Positions 17,395-25,128 of a stretch of DNA of 64,000 nt are shown one piece after another. Both the position numbers and the translations under genes were made by a program. A model generated the notes under the pieces. It saw only the letters and a list, made by a program, of their open reading frames with translations. It did no database searches and had not been told where the DNA came from. This DNA is from Bacteriovoracaceae bacterium (GTDB taxonomy: Bacteria > Bdellovibrionota > Bacteriovoracia > Bacteriovoracales > Bacteriovoracaceae): assembly GCA_018649885.1 (NCBI GenBank), contig JABIHA010000069.1, positions 1-64,000 on the forward strand, in the 5' to 3' direction. The first letter of the stretch is position 1; each line of letters opens with the position of its first letter.

Positions 17395-17410
17395 GTTGGG
17401 AGAGGGTAAG

Positions 17411-18175
17411 ATGGTTGAGCTTGAAAGAAGTGGCAGTGTTTCCACTGTCTGGTTAGATTTTGATGATGGAAACCTGATAAATTTTGAGCGGATTCAAGAA
17501 ATCATAGAAGTTCACCAAAAAGCTGATGCAGATCCCCTTACTAAAGTGATTGTCACCAGATCAAAGCGCAAAAATGTGTTCTGTATGGGTTTTGATCCCC
17601 AATATATAGTTGATAAATCCATTGATGACAGGGCCTCTATTTTTAAAGGGATCTCCCTTTTAATATACAATCTTCTATCTCTTAAAAGACCTCATATTAG
17701 TGTTATAGAGGGCCCCGCCATGGCCGGTGGGGCGGTGCTGGCAATACTTTCGGATTACAGATTGTTTTGCAGTGAAAGAGCGAAGTTTTCCTTTAGCGAG
17801 GCCAAAGTAGGGCTGGCCCTACCCAGTGTTTTGATCGATACCATTGCCGCTCACATCTCTCCCGCATGGCTTAGAGAAGTGGCATGTTTGGGTAAGAATA
17901 TTGATGCCAAGCAGGGACAGATTTGTGGAGTGGCCAACTGGGTAAGCTCGCCTGAGGGGATTGAGGAAAAGCTAGCACTCGAGTGTTCAAAAATTGCTAG
18001 GCTTAGCCCCTATGTTTTGGAAGTTAATAAAAAAAGAATTAATAAAAAACTCATAAAAAAGGCCAAGAAATTAATTAAGTCTAAGAAAGTATTTGAGCCC
18101 TTTATGGGTGATGACCTCTTAGGTGAGGGACTTTCGGCCTTAATTGAAAGAAGAGCTCCAGAATTTAAAAAATAA
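17411..18175 (+). CDS. enoyl-CoA hydratase/isomerase (crotonase) family protein
   Basis: This is a cytoplasmic protein of about 254 residues with the crotonase fold. Family features are the N-terminal VSTVWLDFDD strand, FCMGFDPQYI (oxyanion-hole strand), and HISVIEGPAMAGGAVLAILSDYRLF, which contains the second oxyanion-hole glycine region, then FSFSEAKVGLALP. The glutamates that do hydration in enoyl-CoA hydratase are not both obvious, so it might be an isomerase or another branch of the superfamily. A basic C-terminal tract (KKRINKKLIKKAKKLIKSKK) is unusual. The start ATG follows GGGAGAGGG. It lies 9 bases before the DUF4442 gene, and both probably act on acyl-CoA thioesters. Confidence 0.8.
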   Translation: MVELERSGSVSTVWLDFDDGNLINFERIQEIIEVHQKADADPLTKVIVTRSKRKNVFCMGFDPQYIVDKSIDDRASIFKGISLLIYNLLSLKRPHISVIEGPAMAGGAVLAILSDYRLFCSERAKFSFSEAKVGLALPSVLIDTIAAHISPAWLREVACLGKNIDAKQGQICGVANWVSSPEGIEEKLALECSKIARLSPYVLEVNKKRINKKLIKKAKKLIKSKKVFEPFMGDDLLGEGLSALIERRAPEFKK

Positions 18176-18184
18176 GGACTACCA

Positions 18185-18673
18185 ATGCCAAGGCCAAATA
18201 AACTTAAGACTTCAATTGATAAAATTAATACACTTCCAGCTGGTAGTTCTCTTTTGATTACCAAAGCACTGGGAATGATGATTAAGTTTGCAGGAACTGC
18301 GGGGATCGAATTTTTAAATCTCAGTGAAAAAAAAGTTGTTGTGAGGCTTAAAAATAAAAGAAAAGTTCAAAACCACTTGGGTCAGGTCCACGCTGCAGCT
18401 ATGGCGTTAACGGTTGAAACTGCCACAGGCTTTGTAGTGGGAATGAACCTACCCGATGATAAGATACCTCTTTTAAAGTCTATGCATATTGACTACGTCA
18501 AAAGATCTACAGGTGATCTTGTGGCCACTGCTACCTTGAGTGATGAGCAAATCGAGCAAATCAAAACCCTAGATAAAGGTGAAGTTTGTGTAAATGTGGA
18601 AATGATGGATGAAGAAGGGATCGAGCCAACCTCAGCACAGCTGACGTGGGCATGGATCCCCAAAAAACGTTAA
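18185..18673 (+). CDS. DUF4442 hotdog-fold protein (thioesterase-like)
   Basis: This is a cytoplasmic protein of 162 residues. The segment KVQNHLGQVHAAAMALTVETATG is typical of DUF4442 proteins, relatives of PaaI-type thioesterases with the hotdog fold, and the following strand-rich half (MHIDYVKRSTGDLVATATLS, then VNVEMMDEEG) fits that fold. The likely activity is hydrolysis or binding of acyl-CoA, not verified. It follows the crotonase-like gene with a nine-base gap, so the two form an acyl-CoA operon. No terminator is evident before the inverted-repeat element downstream. Confidence 0.75.
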   Translation: MPRPNKLKTSIDKINTLPAGSSLLITKALGMMIKFAGTAGIEFLNLSEKKVVVRLKNKRKVQNHLGQVHAAAMALTVETATGFVVGMNLPDDKIPLLKSMHIDYVKRSTGDLVATATLSDEQIEQIKTLDKGEVCVNVEMMDEEGIEPTSAQLTWAWIPKKR

Positions 18674-18790
18674 TTATTATGGCAAGTTGTAGGGTTAACA
18701 TCAACTTTAGAACAAATTGTTTTTGAAGCTATGCCAAATCTTTTCTGTGACTAAATTACTTTCATTCCTCATCTTTTTACAATACTGAAG

Positions 18791-18796
18791 TATAAT
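18791..18796 (+). promoter_or_regulatory. -10 hexamer upstream of the IVS-like element
   Basis: A consensus TATAAT lies about 24 bases before the left inverted-repeat arm. No good -35 is visible. If used, the transcript would begin just before the left arm and could include both arms. Confidence 0.35.
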
Positions 18797-18819
18797 CACT
18801 TATTCACTTCTATCCATTT

Positions 18820-18841
18820 CCTTATACGTTGACTTGCCCGA
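18820..18841 (+). repeat. left arm of perfect 22-bp inverted repeat
   Basis: This arm is complementary to 19220-19241 without mismatch. It lies ten bases before the start codon of the enclosed gene, so pairing with the distant right arm would also affect access to its ribosome binding site. Confidence 0.95.
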
Positions 18842-18850
18842 GAGGAAAAA

Positions 18851-19195
18851 ATGAAAGTAATACACCATGAGAAAATGGATATTTATAAAAAATCTGTTCT
18901 TTTTCTGTCACATTCAGAGTCGATCATCCAAAAACTTCCAAAAGGAAGAAGAGAGTTTAAAGATCAATTGCAAAGAGCATCTTTATCTATTGTGCTCAAT
19001 TTTGCAGAGGGATATGGCAAATACAGTTCGCGAGATAAGCAAAGATTTTATTTAATTTCAAAAGGTAGTGCGCATGAATGTGCTGCTATTTTAGGTTGTA
19101 TGAATATATTAAAACTGATTGATGAAAAAGATCATTTAGTTGGAAAAAATTTACTTTATGAAATTATCTGTATTTTAGTAAAACTTTGCCAGTAA
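18851..19195 (+). CDS. four helix bundle protein (23S rRNA IVS-encoded family)
   Basis: This 114-residue helical protein shows the family signature: DIYKKSVLF at the start, then LPKGRREFKDQLQRASLSIV, NFAEGYGKYSSRDKQRFY and SKGSAHECAAIL. The family (TIGR02436/S23) is encoded in intervening sequences of 23S rRNA in several phyla and is related to the Avd accessory protein of diversity-generating retroelements. It forms pentameric barrels and binds nucleic acid in studied members. Here it lies outside any rRNA gene, between two arms of an inverted repeat. AGAGG lies before the ATG. No reverse transcriptase is nearby. Confidence 0.9.
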   Translation: MKVIHHEKMDIYKKSVLFLSHSESIIQKLPKGRREFKDQLQRASLSIVLNFAEGYGKYSSRDKQRFYLISKGSAHECAAILGCMNILKLIDEKDHLVGKNLLYEIICILVKLCQ

Positions 19196-19197
19196 TT

Positions 19198-19241
19198 CTC
19201 GGGCAAGGACAAGTGACAATCGGGCAAGTCAACGTATAAGG
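19198..19241 (+). repeat. right arm region of inverted repeat, with doubled core
   Basis: The perfect arm is 19220-19241. A second partial copy of its core, CTCGGGCAAG, lies at 19198-19207 and can also pair with the left arm. Two competing pairings could form a switch or a processed stem. Confidence 0.85.
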
Positions 19242-19316
19242 TCCCCATATAAGAACATTCATTTCTATTTTAGATTTTTCCTTGAAAGTAGTACAAATAT
19301 TATAAACATCCTCAAT

Positions 19317-20711
19317 TTAAAAGGGCCCACAGACTTGAGCATTTTTAATATTTTTAGGGTAGTTACCAGGCCCATCAATCATTCTTTCATCGCCGGTAAG
19401 AACTGAATAAATTTGAGCGGAGTAGCTCTGAGCACTTTGCCTGCTCATTCCCATCATGGGCCAACCCCAAAGAGCTGAAAAGTAAATCCCACTTCTCTTA
19501 AAATGAGGTTCAGTCAAAAAGCTGCAGGCCTTGACATCCTCAACACATGAGCGGTTTGTAGGTGAGCCTCCAACCAGGTCAATAACAACGGTCCCATTTT
19601 GAAGTATATTATTTGTATGATCCTTGGTTAATAAAAAGAGTTTCCCTCTTTCTTCCACAGGTATCTCAGCTCCATTAACAATTAAATGAGACTCCTCAAT
19701 ATAGGGAAGGATTCTATTTGGAGTCGTATTTCTGGCGCCTAGAATATTGATTTTTTTAAAACGAGAGGAGTAGATTTCATCAATCGCACCCATCCCTACA
19801 TTTCCGTAGCCTAAGATTGTGGCTATCCCCTCTGAGTTTTCCGTCAGAAGTTTTGAATCACTATTAAGTAGTTTTATTCCGTACCTCGCCCCGGCCATTC
19901 CAGTAATGTGCAGGTTTTGGATTCTTCTTAGTCCAAACTCAAAGGGAGGATGTCTTTCTCGGTACTTTTTGATCGCCTCTACGCCTCGGTCATTTTCAAA
20001 GGCCGTTAAATCAAAAATAACACAGCCCTCATTTTTTAGTCTCTCAAAAACCTCTGGCTTGCCTTTGTAGGTTTTTGAATCATAAAAATAAAGTGAGTTT
20101 GGACCTTTATGAGTAAATTCTTCGTAGCCAGCGTAGTCGTGATAAAGAGTTAATGAATTTGTGAATCTATTTCCTGCCCTTCTGATTCCCCCAACGAGTC
20201 TGCTGTCATAGCCCACAATACAGATATTAAGGTTTTCTAAGTTATGGCCTTCAATGGCGTGGGCCATGGCCTTTTTTGAGAGAATAATTTCATCACTTAG
20301 ATTGTTGGGATGCTCTAATATTTCTTCCATCGCTATAACATTTATCTTGTGAGATTTTAATAGCGCGCCTCTGTCGGGATAAGAATTCATGTGGGCCATA
20401 CAAAAAAGCGTTGAGCCCTCTTTCATTAAAGGTATTGATTCCAGTGATGGCCCTTTAAATTTGATCATGAGGTCTTTGTCTGCGTAAATTTCATCGCTTG
20501 ATTGGATCTTAGCCCCCGCAGCGATATATTCACTGTCAGCAATGCCTAGCTTTTCACCGCAACCCGCCTCAAAGAAAAATTCACTGCACTCTTGTGCTAG
20601 CAGTGCGACTTCTTTGGGAAATAGCGCCACTCTCTTTTCAAGCGCTCCCGGGTTTTCAGGGGACTCATTTTCTTTTAATAGTGCAATTTTATCAAACTTA
20701 GTATTTTTCAT
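19317..20711 (-). CDS. alanine dehydrogenase/PNT-family dehydrogenase
   Basis: This is a cytoplasmic protein of 464 residues. The N-terminal part (RVALFPKEVALL, EAGCGEKLGIADSEYIAAGA) is the AlaDh/PNT N-domain, and ATILGYGNVGMGAIDE near residue 290 is the Rossmann NAD-binding loop. It is longer than typical alanine dehydrogenase (about 370), with an insert between residues 170 and 280. It may therefore be closer to the lysine-oxoglutarate reductase/saccharopine dehydrogenase branch. Substrate cannot be fixed from sequence. It follows asnB by 24 bases on the same strand, so the two likely form an amino-acid operon. No clear Shine-Dalgarno precedes the ATG. Confidence 0.75.
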   Translation of the reverse strand: MKNTKFDKIALLKENESPENPGALEKRVALFPKEVALLAQECSEFFFEAGCGEKLGIADSEYIAAGAKIQSSDEIYADKDLMIKFKGPSLESIPLMKEGSTLFCMAHMNSYPDRGALLKSHKINVIAMEEILEHPNNLSDEIILSKKAMAHAIEGHNLENLNICIVGYDSRLVGGIRRAGNRFTNSLTLYHDYAGYEEFTHKGPNSLYFYDSKTYKGKPEVFERLKNEGCVIFDLTAFENDRGVEAIKKYRERHPPFEFGLRRIQNLHITGMAGARYGIKLLNSDSKLLTENSEGIATILGYGNVGMGAIDEIYSSRFKKINILGARNTTPNRILPYIEESHLIVNGAEIPVEERGKLFLLTKDHTNNILQNGTVVIDLVGGSPTNRSCVEDVKACSFLTEPHFKRSGIYFSALWGWPMMGMSRQSAQSYSAQIYSVLTGDERMIDGPGNYPKNIKNAQVCGPF

Positions 20712-20735
20712 GAAACTGAGTTTAACATATCTGGG

Positions 20736-22373
20736 TTAAATGGCCAAAACCTCAATCTCCTCCTCACTTTCCTCTTCTTGAGTATGATGAGATTTTTTAT
20801 GATACTTGCTAGCTCTTCCACTAGGATCCTCATCATGTTCTTGCCACTTAGGAATCCACTTTTGGGTAAGCTTTGTTGCTTCATGGTGATCAAATAGCTC
20901 TTCAAATATTTTTCTATATAAAAAGGCTTCTTTGGTTCTTGGTGTGTTGTGGGGGTAAAATAGGTGTCTTCTTTTGAATTCACCATCTGTAATGGCCTGT
21001 TCACAATACTCTTTTAGTCCATCAACCCAAGAGTAGCCTACACCGTCTTGAAATTGCTCTTTTTGCCTCCAAAGAATTGAATCGGGGAGGTATGGGGATT
21101 GTGGTGTATCAAAGGCCTTCCTAAGAACATATTTTTCAATACGCGATCCAAATTTTGATTCTTTTAAACGCGGATCAACTTCCATACTGTCTTTTAGGAA
21201 GTCTAGATCTAAAAAAGGGACTCTTGCTTCTACTCCGGCACCCATAGTCGCTCTATCTGCTCTTAGCACATCTGATTTGTGTAAGAAATCTATTCTTCTA
21301 ACACATTCTTTATGGAATTCAGCAGGGCAGGGTGCTTCATTGAAATAGAGGTAGCCACCAAAAATTTCGTCAGCTCCCTCTCCAGAGAGAACAACTTTGA
21401 CCCCTTGATCTTTTATATATTTGGACATGATAAGCATTGGGATTGAACACCTAATAGTGGTTACATCATAGGTTTCAATTTTTAAAATTGTCTCTTTGAT
21501 GTGCTCAATTCCCTGCTCAACACTGAATACTACGTCGTGGTGTTCAGTTCCAATAAAATCGGCTACCTTTCTTGCGGCAACCATGTCATGAGCATCTTTA
21601 GAGACTCCAACTGAGAAGGATTTTACTTTCGCTTCACTACCTTTCATTTCTCTGGCCACAATTGATGAGACAAGTGATGAATCAAGGCCACCTGATAGTA
21701 GAACCCCGAGTGGGACATCGCTCATCAGCCTTTTTCTAACAGAGGCCTCAAGGGAGGCCCTAATTTTATCTGCACCAGCACTTGGGATATCTTCTGGGGC
21801 TTCCTTCCACTTTGGTGTGTAATATTTTACAAAGCCACTTTCTAATGTGTAGTAGTGGCCAGGAGGAAATTCTTCGATTTTTTCACATGGACCCACAAGG
21901 GATTTGGTTTCGCTGGCAAACCAAAGGTCTCCATCCTCATCAATTCCGTAATAAAGAGGTTTAACTCCGATCGGGTCTCTGGCGACAAATACTTTTGCTC
22001 CATCTAACAAAATGAAGGCAAACACTCCATCGAGTAAGCTTACACACTGTTCACCCATCTCTTCCCAAAGGTGCAAAATAATTTCAGAATCAGATTCGGA
22101 GCAGTGGGTGTGAGTCGATTTTAATCCATCCCAAAGCTGATGATGGTTATATATCTCACCGTTGTGAATTAGGTGAGCTCCAGAGCAACCTTTTAGGGGC
22201 TGTCTACCGGTTGTTAAATCATTTATGGAAAGACGCTCATGACAAAGTGTGCGCTGGTGGACAGGGTCTGTGTAGACACCTCTTTCATCTGGACCTCTAT
22301 GTCCCATTTTGAAAGACTCTTTTTGGGCCATACTAGAATCTGATTTTCCTATAACTGCTAAAATTCCGCACAT
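20736..22373 (-). CDS. asnB: asparagine synthetase B, glutamine-hydrolysing
   Basis: This 545-residue enzyme makes asparagine from aspartate, glutamine and ATP. It starts MCGILAVIG, so Cys2 is the glutaminase nucleophile after Met removal. The glutaminase domain shows MGHRGPDERG, HERLSI and LIHNGEIYNH. The synthetase domain has the PP-loop VLLSGGLDSSLVSSIV near residue 230 and LSGEGADEIFGGY. The acidic C-terminal tail (residues about 515-545, His/Lys/Glu-rich) is longer than usual. Length matches E. coli AsnB. AAGGAG lies before the ATG. A palindromic TTTAGTAAA array about 100 bases upstream may be its operator. Confidence 0.95.
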   Translation of the reverse strand: MCGILAVIGKSDSSMAQKESFKMGHRGPDERGVYTDPVHQRTLCHERLSINDLTTGRQPLKGCSGAHLIHNGEIYNHHQLWDGLKSTHTHCSESDSEIILHLWEEMGEQCVSLLDGVFAFILLDGAKVFVARDPIGVKPLYYGIDEDGDLWFASETKSLVGPCEKIEEFPPGHYYTLESGFVKYYTPKWKEAPEDIPSAGADKIRASLEASVRKRLMSDVPLGVLLSGGLDSSLVSSIVAREMKGSEAKVKSFSVGVSKDAHDMVAARKVADFIGTEHHDVVFSVEQGIEHIKETILKIETYDVTTIRCSIPMLIMSKYIKDQGVKVVLSGEGADEIFGGYLYFNEAPCPAEFHKECVRRIDFLHKSDVLRADRATMGAGVEARVPFLDLDFLKDSMEVDPRLKESKFGSRIEKYVLRKAFDTPQSPYLPDSILWRQKEQFQDGVGYSWVDGLKEYCEQAITDGEFKRRHLFYPHNTPRTKEAFLYRKIFEELFDHHEATKLTQKWIPKWQEHDEDPSGRASKYHKKSHHTQEEESEEEIEVLAI

Positions 22374-22453
22374 GAGTCTTCTCCTTGGTGGGGGCCGCCT
22401 GGTGCGGTCAGTTTGACGAATTTACATCATTTTCGTGAAATGATTGAACAATA

Positions 22454-22490
22454 TTTAGTAAAAAGAGGCATTTTTAGTAAATTTACTAAA
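22454..22490. promoter_or_regulatory. TTTAGTAAA operator-like array
   Basis: TTTAGTAAA occurs at 22454-22462 and again at 22473-22481, where it is joined to its own complement TTTACTAAA (22482-22490) as a perfect 18-bp palindrome. The array lies 80-115 bases upstream of asnB. A dimeric regulator with an extra half-site would fit; the regulator is not known. Confidence 0.45.
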
Positions 22491-22569
22491 AAAAGGTTGT
22501 TTTAGTTGAAAAAAGGCAAGGAAGGTGATGTTTTTGCGCTATAAATTGTTAAATTTGTAATGGGAAGTT

Positions 22570-22591
22570 GGCCCCTGTGGGGGGCCTTTTT
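22570..22591 (+). terminator. hairpin with T-tract, plus orientation
   Basis: GGCCCC and GGGGCC pair around a TGTGG loop, followed by TTTTT. The T-tract is on the plus strand, yet both neighbouring genes are on the minus strand. A wider pairing GTTGG/CCAAC includes the T-tract and could serve the minus-strand acyl-CoA binding protein mRNA instead. Confidence 0.55.
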
Positions 22592-22600
22592 CCAACGGGA

Positions 22601-22861
22601 CTAGTTTTGAGCGACTAGATCATTTACTAGATCAATATATTTTTGTTTTGCTGACTCTGTCTCCGTTCCCTTTAATTCGTTCCATGCATCAAATTTTGCC
22701 CGACCTTTTATGTCTAACATTCCAGGTCTTTTTCCCGATACATCACCCGTAGATCCTTGCTTAAAGCAAGCATATAGCTTCAATAGAACTTCGTTAGATG
22801 GCTTCTGGGAAAGGCTTGTGACATCAAATGCTGCTTTCTCAAAATCTTCCTGAATACCCAT
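22601..22861 (-). CDS. acyl-CoA-binding protein (ACBP)
   Basis: This is an 86-residue cytoplasmic protein of the ACBP family, four-helix bundles that bind long-chain acyl-CoA and shuttle or buffer it. Visible family features are an N-terminal helix with FEKAAFDVTSL, then LLKLYACFKQGSTGDVSGKRP, GMLDIKGRAKFDAWNELKGT and AKQKYIDLVNDL. The Tyr and Lys residues that contact CoA are present in KLYACFKQ and KGRAKFDAW. The start is at the ATG after AAAGGAGAGCAA; a preceding ATG in the same frame overlaps that site. ACBP is universal in eukaryotes but patchy in bacteria. It is flanked by divergent transcription units and is probably monocistronic. Confidence 0.9.
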   Translation of the reverse strand: MGIQEDFEKAAFDVTSLSQKPSNEVLLKLYACFKQGSTGDVSGKRPGMLDIKGRAKFDAWNELKGTETESAKQKYIDLVNDLVAQN

Positions 22862-22903
22862 TTGCTCTCCTTTCATAAAAAAATAAATTATACCTATTAG
22901 ATA

Positions 22904-22920
22904 CTAGTTCTATCAACTAG
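22904..22920. repeat. small inverted repeat upstream of ACBP gene
   Basis: CTAGTT and AACTAG flank five bases, 45-60 bases upstream of the acyl-CoA binding protein start. It could be a regulator site; support is only its symmetry and position. Confidence 0.3.
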
Positions 22921-22996
22921 CAGGGGCAAATTTTATCGCTATATAGTGTTAAGTCATTTGAATTTAAAATATAACAAAGGGTGGTAATAAAATAAT

Positions 22997-24328
22997 ATGA
23001 GTAAAACCGTATTACTCGAAGAGTCAGAAAAAAAGAGGGAGCTATTTGCTCTCAATCTCAACATGTATGTTGGTACGGATGTTATTGCCAGAGAAAGCCA
23101 AAAAGCAGTCATCGAGCTCCTTGAAATATTACCAGAAATTGATCTCATCATTGTCAGAAATACTATTGGTGGAAAAGATGCGGCGTCTGAGCTTATTCAG
23201 TATTTGAAAGCAAAACAACTTGAGATCCCTGTGATTGTTTTGGGGGGGCCCTCAAAAAATGAAGAACACGCAGAAGTTCTGAGTGAAGATTGCGAAATGC
23301 CTGATGTTGTTAAGGCAGCCGCAAAACTTTTAGGTGTAACGGCAAAAATGATGGCCGAAAAAAACTCTCCAGAGTTTTTTCCTATAGATCTTAAGTTTTT
23401 CTATAATTTAGACAGCTCTCCATGTGACGTTTATGTCAGAATTCATAAAGGTAAAGGGGATTATCAGTTTGTTAAAAGAATTCATCAAAGTGATACTCTC
23501 GATGAAGACTCCCTTGAGAAGTATTCTACAAAGGGAGTGAAAGAGCTCTACGTGGAAAGTAAATTTAGACTTTCTTTCACAAAGTATTTCACCGAAACTC
23601 TTGTGAAAAAACTTGATGATGACACTCTTACAACAGCAGAAAGAATGAAGCTCGGAGCCACTAGCTATGATTTTGTGGCAGAAGACCTTCAAAACCTAGG
23701 ACTTACTGAAGATAACATTGCGCTCGCAAGTGCGAGTATTAAGGCCATGTCTAAGAATGTGGCGCAGACTCCTAAGCTTAGATCTATGCTGGCCTCACTT
23801 ATGAGTAATAAGGCAAGCTTTAGGTACAAGCATTGTCAGCTTTTAACATTTATCACATTTCACATTGTGGGAAATATGGAGTGGGGCTCTAAGGAGCAAA
23901 CAGAAAAATTAAGTTTTGTCGCTTATTTCCACGATATTATCCTTACTGACGATGTGGAGGCACTTGTCCATACCATTGAGGATTTTGAAAAATTTGACGG
24001 TAGCAAAGAAGTTTTAGATCGTGTGAAAAAGCACGCCATGTTGGCATCTGAGTTGACTAAAAATTATCCTAGTCTTCCCATTGGAGCTGATACCTTAATA
24101 AGACAACATCATGGAACTAAAAATGGTGTAGGTTTTACTGATCATCCTTCAGCAGGTATCTCGCCTCTTGCTGTGGTTTTTATTGTGGCAGAAGATTTTG
24201 TTCATCGGTTATTAAAAAAGGGAGTCGAGAATTTTGATAAAGAGAGTGCTCTCCATAAAATGGAAGAAAGATTCACTAGCTCTAAGTATAGGAAGGCAAT
24301 TCAAGCCTTAAGAGAAGCTAAAATTTAG
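22997..24328 (+). CDS. HD-domain signalling protein, degenerate HD-GYP
   Basis: This is a 443-residue cytoplasmic protein. Residues 1-115 look like a receiver-type fold without the full acidic pocket (VLLEESEKKRELFALNL, IDLIIVRNTIGGKD, IPVIVLGGPS), so phosphorylation is doubtful. A middle module (CDVYVRIHKGKGDYQFVKRI, then GVKELYVESKFRLSF) is shared with the other HD proteins in the window. The C-terminal domain keeps KHC, YFHDI and KKHAMLA but has RQHHGTKNGVGFTD where HD-GYP enzymes have HHExxDGxGYP. It may bind cyclic-di-GMP or act as a weak enzyme. It is the first of three such genes within 5 kb. Confidence 0.8.
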   Translation: MSKTVLLEESEKKRELFALNLNMYVGTDVIARESQKAVIELLEILPEIDLIIVRNTIGGKDAASELIQYLKAKQLEIPVIVLGGPSKNEEHAEVLSEDCEMPDVVKAAAKLLGVTAKMMAEKNSPEFFPIDLKFFYNLDSSPCDVYVRIHKGKGDYQFVKRIHQSDTLDEDSLEKYSTKGVKELYVESKFRLSFTKYFTETLVKKLDDDTLTTAERMKLGATSYDFVAEDLQNLGLTEDNIALASASIKAMSKNVAQTPKLRSMLASLMSNKASFRYKHCQLLTFITFHIVGNMEWGSKEQTEKLSFVAYFHDIILTDDVEALVHTIEDFEKFDGSKEVLDRVKKHAMLASELTKNYPSLPIGADTLIRQHHGTKNGVGFTDHPSAGISPLAVVFIVAEDFVHRLLKKGVENFDKESALHKMEERFTSSKYRKAIQALREAKI

Positions 24329-24345
24329 GTATTGGTATAAACCAG

Positions 24346-24954
24346 CTATCGCAATTTTGTTTCTTCTAATTTAACCAAATTATTCTCAATTAAATGGTCA
24401 AATAAAATGAGGCAGATCCATGCATCCGTCGCTGCGTAGACCAATTGGCGAGGGCCTAGATCTGGTGCTTGCCAGTTGGTCAGCTTGTATTTTTTTGAAA
24501 GTCTTTGTTTTAAGAAAATCCCCGTTAGGCTTTGGAGACCTTGAGTGATTATTTTTAGATTTGCTGCAACCTCCCCAAGATCTATTAGTGACTGGGGGTG
24601 AAAGTCAGCAAGTTTTTTAAGGCCTCTAATATCATCTAGAAGTGCAAGGCCTATTTTGAAAATATTTTTATCTTCAAGTATTTCAAGCAGTCCTTCCGGG
24701 AAGCCTATTTTATTAAGTCTAAATAAGTAGGCCTTGTCTTCAGTGCTGAATTGTAGCAGTGAGACGGAGTAGCTTTCCCCTTTTTTAAAGGAGGGTTTTG
24801 ATTCAGTGTCAATTCCTAGAATTCGTTGAGCCTTAAGCTCTTTGATAGCTGAGCTAACCTGGTCTTCACTATCGACGACAATAATAGGGCCAGTAAACTC
24901 AACTATAGGGAAGTGTTTGATTTCACTTTTTTCAATGCGTTTTAAATATTCCAT
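24346..24954 (-). CDS. 3'-5' exonuclease domain protein (RNase D-like)
   Basis: This 202-residue cytoplasmic protein contains only a DEDDy-type exonuclease domain. The acidic motifs are visible: ILGIDTESKPSF (ExoI), IGLALLDDIRGL (ExoII) and YAATDAWICLIL (ExoIII with the Tyr). This matches the RNase D or WRN exonuclease family, which trims RNA or DNA 3' ends. The HRDC domains of full RNase D are absent, as in many short bacterial members. It is convergent with the HD gene on its left and divergent from the one on its right. The ATG has no strong ribosome binding site. Confidence 0.88.
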   Translation of the reverse strand: MEYLKRIEKSEIKHFPIVEFTGPIIVVDSEDQVSSAIKELKAQRILGIDTESKPSFKKGESYSVSLLQFSTEDKAYLFRLNKIGFPEGLLEILEDKNIFKIGLALLDDIRGLKKLADFHPQSLIDLGEVAANLKIITQGLQSLTGIFLKQRLSKKYKLTNWQAPDLGPRQLVYAATDAWICLILFDHLIENNLVKLEETKLR

Positions 24955-25128
24955 GAGTATTCCATAGTTGACTTAAAACCAACCCTTGTAAAGTAATAAC
25001 AGAAAAAAATGGTTGCTTAGCAGAAAGGCTGGGTGATTCTATGGGTTTGAATTGAATAGCTTTTGAAAATATGGGAAACTGTCACATTATATATTTTTCG
25101 AAACCATTTCAAAGGTTAGCAGTAAAAA

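Larger units (their letters stand above)
18820..19241 (+). mobile_element. free-standing IVS-like element bounded by 22-bp inverted repeat
   Basis: A perfect 22-bp inverted repeat (18820-18841 and 19220-19241, CCTTATACGTTGACTTGCCCGA and its complement) encloses a 114-codon gene of the four-helix-bundle family found in 23S rRNA intervening sequences. A second copy of CTCGGGCAAG at 19198-19207 can also pair with the left arm, giving an alternative or longer closing stem. The element sits between convergent genes and not in rRNA. No transposase is present. Mobility is inferred only from the family and the flanking repeats. Confidence 0.65.

Noticed and set aside
18851-19195. Diversity-generating retroelement (Avd-like protein)
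   Set aside because: No reverse transcriptase, template repeat or variable repeat was seen nearby, and the inverted-repeat flanks fit the rRNA-IVS family better.
20708-21004. Open frames antisense or out of frame inside asnB and other long genes
   Set aside because: They lack ribosome binding sites and domain patterns and lie inside genes with strong protein signatures.
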